A stretch of DNA of 64,000 nt from Paenibacillus spiritus (GTDB lineage: Bacteria > Bacillota > Bacilli > Paenibacillales > Paenibacillaceae). Location of the stretch: NCBI RefSeq assembly GCF_008710135.1, contig NZ_VYKK01000017.1, forward strand, positions 54,299 through 118,298. The letters run 5' to 3'. The translations under genes were made by a program, and so were the position numbers. The notes under the pieces are model-generated. The model did not search any database and was not told the DNA's origin. It saw nothing but the letters and a program-made list of their open reading frames with translations. The number at the start of each line of letters is the position of its first letter. Position 1 is the first letter of the stretch. This document shows, in pieces, positions 63,001 through 64,000 of this stretch.

Positions 63001-63426
63001 GATGGGAATACACTCGAAATAACTAGTATTGAAATGTTGCACAAGCACGTCACAGTTTACAACATGACAGTCGATGAATTCCATACCTACTTCGTCAGTG
63101 ACCTTGGTATTTGGGTTCATAATACGAATTGTCCATTTGGGGCAAATGGTGTTCAAGTTACAAGTAAAACTATATGGAAAGAAAACGGTAGCAAGGCGAG
63201 GATTGATGTTGAGAATCCAAACCCTGGACAACGTGCAGGACAGATTCACTACCAAGATGCAAACAATAATAAGTATTTGTATGACCCCAATAAAAAGGCG
63301 TTTTTAGATTCAAGTGGAAATCTTGCTCCGAAAAGTGTAAATAAAATGCTTGAAGACCCTAACTTTGTTAAAAAGTTAAATGTTGGTCTCACGCAGTATC
63401 TTGGGGAAAGTCCTTATACTCCATAA
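57079..63426 (+). CDS. Secreted RHS/YD-repeat polymorphic toxin with Hint domain and C-terminal toxin
   Basis: This 2115-residue protein has a signal peptide (1-35, ending VKAET). An N-terminal region (about 195-700) shares the shell-forming start of WapA/RHS proteins (GGVSLRSDDLTLPGRNGLSFTLSRQYNTGD). Many YD repeats (about 700-1710) follow, then the RHS core end YLRARWYDPSMGRFLNEDT...YNNPLRYLDPTGN (1720-1768) and a Hint-type autoprocessing domain (Cys1883 in NCFVAGTKA to HN at 2014-2015). The last roughly 100 residues (VENPNPGQRAGQIHYQDANN, KSVNKMLEDP) resemble a small polymorphic-toxin nuclease domain, possibly toxin type 24. GAGGTC precedes the ATG. Such proteins kill neighbouring cells after release of the C-terminal toxin. 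The downstream gene is the expected immunity partner. Confidence 0.93.
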   Translation: MINRRRIRVTALLLSILLTINLFGDLSISLVKAETNTNNSTIPSSQVYQLTMSDILERFQTTETFVQSQLDQGYSLNEIYNLFFQSQVRGLSYEETRLLFSPSEVNASAEVTPEVYSELVPQELRNIPIVPLNSVTGVVYDEPKSSEIADTVNNSVYLSNKRSMLRASALDAPENPVLEKPPVYSKTSFNEAPYTVGLDNESISTLSGGVSLRSDDLTLPGRNGLSFTLSRQYNTGDAQFFDMGYDYTTYAYPEYAWRVTYNAIRVPVITKYDVLVQEYMLIQYDQNSDGIMDHFSGPLLQDPTIDQTYDTEEQAQNAVNLLSNRYYKVPGDSLYLTDSRSSSVNSFQDTIPPWNGYSGSLKKVGAVKVTGSYTAAQSKVATGTRTRTISGVYNPNGTWEAQVYSDEVPLSLPYSDSDGYKGDLTRTGTTTQKTCPTQGTPGWVCTKSFQAEYSGTVRKEAVDNRLYTQDYGGTVEKAEYYSPDRYTPWTSTDKGRVRYIYSRYGKAFQKPREIEDTKNSSIEVMYGGDFDQQKNAVAQQNFFNNRSGMSFGSTFIEGNETVHYYIASPASASIEQYVIGTGVGANYFNTTSKPTLDKLYPIGKGWSWNLPFVEVKDGRNIIHPGDGGSYTIENGALKESEWQGVKFVTDTSVNVNGEQSQNVLISSDGMTRQYFNSNGLLIQIADSQNNTINFAYTYNAIYNSKLLSQVKDAIDNTIEINYTSETVTLKSGDRTVVYNKHTEEGVELLGSVTDPLGRKTTYSYQIKNAWFNLLSDYAERAVSNPYALLTRVQHPTGAITEYTFEEGPVKRYLGERSYNESYRLSSRLDRIIYKNGQSSEYNRKSINYNETDMGSSGNQDLNFSTRLSDGLTDTSFHYRKDYIDTETPARFFLESSVQSGGGVSRTTSYEYGKYVNGHSYPAQTPTKITVSNNQNGDILVETTDYDDYGNITKATDAQGHNVTSTYDDRHLLSTKMEPANEGSYRFTVFTRNPQGETTNISVRKNNAEGELLQSITFDKFDDYGNILSQTVRNKDKNITVLTDYNATNHAFAEKQTMDVHDAEGQKSTISVEREYDSSTGDLLSATDGKGNRSSYKYDALGRVIEVTHADQSNLTAVYDDLLNTVTVTDENNLVSQTKWNALGWQLESGIFEKGIYKRKSSIVYDAFGRKDWDQDALGNKTQYHFDAWNRLTSTEYPDASKTIKLYDDKVRTVTSTTGEGYSQIETYDKWGQKVKVEEKENSDSEISLLGSYDYNQGNGELWKYTDGKSASTTYKYNDNDELISVTNALSETTQYEYDMLGNLITLTHPDGTKKQYTYNELGERLTATDEAGRLTTYSYDNAGNLLSQQDRNGVITSYEYDNRNRLKKRIAPDEAVEFTYDLAGNRLTMSDNTGTTSYQYEPDTGLLKQVTYPDQLKLQITEYNANGNRTEMTGPFGDYVQYSYDAMNRLYKVGASLENPMVTYSYNKNGVIDQVDTDIGLTHSYKYTGIDLTRSSEELAGRTLNKYEYKYDVNNNIQERIWTQLGGEEPKSITDNFGYDKLNRIETSTENNGEKYTYDSRGNRTGLVSGTGLESLSDREYKYDTQNQLTQALINGKKVEYHYNGDGLLVERIVDGITTRYYYDGNQIIAEAQVVKGQPKLVASYLRGLRLEAIRYADGSMVYPGYNGHGDLVEIRSQQGALLNQYKYDIWGNITSQVESVYNPFRYAGELWDDSTDLQYLRARWYDPSMGRFLNEDTVEGQFDNPLTLNLYTYVYNNPLRYLDPTGNKAWEPYAVNQLRLLIDEARVKTGSSKTNINYQLYKSFIWNYYDFGSFMSENHYNYLYGLLTGTSAYKNSAGNADWARETLIGEYYKSVEAEYVAYLALGAAVRSTQRNTNRGCNCFVAGTKAQTDEGEKNIEDIEVGDKVLSKDEETGEVAYKEVTATMNHETDEIYQIHVGDQVIESTFNHPFYVKDKGWTFVKDLKVGDLLVQSDGNTLEITSIEMLHKHVTVYNMTVDEFHTYFVSDLGIWVHNTNCPFGANGVQVTSKTIWKENGSKARIDVENPNPGQRAGQIHYQDANNNKYLYDPNKKAFLDSSGNLAPKSVNKMLEDPNFVKKLNVGLTQYLGESPYTP

Positions 63427-63439
63427 ACGAGGTGTTAGA

Positions 63440-63925
63440 TTGAAAATAAATTCCAAGATGAAGAAGTTTCTCGATGAAATAGTGGACAAAGAAAAACAAT
63501 CAGAAATTAAAATTAACTTCAATACTGCTAAGAACATTATTTTTCCTGAATTTTTTGAATGGGAAGGATGTGTTCTACTAAGGCAAGATAGTAACGATAA
63601 TATGCCGAGTCAGTTCTCACCGAATCAGTTCATTCCTGATAGAACTGCATTTGAAGCAGATTATAACCATGTTCATCTGAATGATTTCTTCTCTGAAAAT
63701 TCTAGTCCGTTTCAAGTATTTATGCTTGCAACAAAGATAATAGAAGTTTGGGCGGCTACCCTTTACAAGCAGTTCAACCCAAACAAGAGGTTCATTCTCA
63801 TTCTTTCTTTTGACGACGAAGAAGCTGTACTACGCTTTTATACAGTCAGAGAAAATGAATCGCCGTGGCTTGATACTTCCTCAATAGAATCGTATGTAGA
63901 CGGGCTAATGGTAATCGAAGTATGA
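63440..63925 (+). CDS. Candidate immunity protein to the RHS toxin
   Basis: This 161-residue, acidic, soluble protein has no signal peptide. It is not recognised as a numbered immunity family from reading. It begins 13 bases after the toxin stop at TTG 63440, preceded by GAGGTG. The frame extends back into the toxin gene to 63380, but without a suitable start. Position directly after a polymorphic toxin, small size, acidic character and equally AT-rich codons are the classical context of cognate immunity genes. The call rests on context only. Confidence 0.7.
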   Translation: MKINSKMKKFLDEIVDKEKQSEIKINFNTAKNIIFPEFFEWEGCVLLRQDSNDNMPSQFSPNQFIPDRTAFEADYNHVHLNDFFSENSSPFQVFMLATKIIEVWAATLYKQFNPNKRFILILSFDDEEAVLRFYTVRENESPWLDTSSIESYVDGLMVIEV

Positions 63926-63955
63926 GATAAAAATATTCAGACCTTGAGGGCTGCA

Positions 63956-64000
63956 TGAAGTGCACCCCTTAGAATAGACATTGGAAAAACCCCCTGGTTA
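63956..64000. mobile_element. Probable terminal repeat of an IS3-family (IS150-group) insertion sequence, cut by the window
   Basis: The bases from TGAAGTGCACCCCTTAGAAT onward resemble IS150-group ends, which begin TGTACTGCACCC and continue into a purine-rich stretch before the transposase. Only 45 bases are visible, so no transposase can be seen. Confidence 0.45.

Larger units (their letters stand above)
54397..63955. other. AT-rich accessory island (subtilase, RHS toxin, immunity)
   Basis: From about 54.4 kb, codons shift to AT-ending forms (AAA, TTA, ATA, GAT), and the dense antisense open frames seen elsewhere vanish. The block holds three genes on the plus strand, spaced 30 and 13 bases apart, and ends at a probable IS terminus. 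This composition and content point to horizontal acquisition. Confidence 0.8.

Overview
The window looks like chromosomal DNA of a GC-rich Paenibacillaceae-type Firmicute (inference). It has strong AGGAGG-type ribosome binding sites, TTG/GTG starts, SLH-domain surface proteins, a Bacillus-type LexA box, a YdjO-type cold protein and an AdaA/AdaB/AlkA operon. Positions 1 to about 54.4 kb are GC-rich, with dense antisense shadow ORFs. From about 54.4 kb to the end the DNA turns clearly AT-rich and reads as an acquired island.

Layout. 1-1.4 kb: partial PhnB/VOC protein, cold-shock protein behind a terminator-like leader hairpin, YdjO-like zinc protein. 1.7-5.3 kb: a class I cyclic-di-GMP riboswitch ahead of a secreted multidomain glycosidase. 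5.4-8.3 kb: a radical SAM/DUF4130 DNA-repair pair transcribed from a promoter whose spacer holds a LexA box, divergent from a MutT-type Nudix gene. 8.3-11.6 kb: GntR/HutC regulator and phosphoketolase with a palindrome over its promoter. 11.8-15.2 kb: MoxR-DUF58-DUF4129 operon. 15.5-18.3 kb: GH3 glucosidase with inverted domain order and a cre-like site. 18.4-21.1 kb: exported coiled-coil protein, tRNA-Leu(CAG), MATE transporter. 21.2-25.5 kb: a ComQ/ComP/ComA-like three-gene operon, then an XRE regulator divergent from a 59-residue peptide gene whose third-last residue is Trp. 25.5-32.2 kb: membrane protein, YebC, AbiGi-like protein, uridine kinase, YdcF-like protein, threonine-aldolase-like enzyme and M20 amidohydrolase. 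32.3-39 kb: SLH-anchored subtilase, small acetyltransferase, ABC-F protein. 39.1-48.8 kb (minus strand): a coupled SWIM protein/glycosyltransferase-like/SNF2 helicase operon, and a diguanylate cyclase with a permuted-papain hydrolase. 48.9-51 kb: adaptive-response operon. 51.1-54.4 kb: lipoprotein, MFS and AI-2E-type transporters. 54.5-64 kb: AT-rich island with a secreted subtilase ending in YD repeats, a 2115-residue secreted RHS/YD-Hint polymorphic toxin, a candidate immunity gene, and what looks like the end of an IS150-group insertion sequence.

Most interesting: (1) a quorum-sensing locus of ComQXPA type in which no comX fits between comQ and comP. A plausible relocated pheromone gene lies just downstream, behind an inverted repeat and a promoter with a poor -35. 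(2) The subtilase/RHS-toxin/immunity island, where protease and toxin share YD-repeat sequence. (3) LexA control of the radical SAM/DUF4130 pair. (4) Cyclic-di-GMP control of a secreted glycosidase, with a diguanylate cyclase elsewhere in the window.
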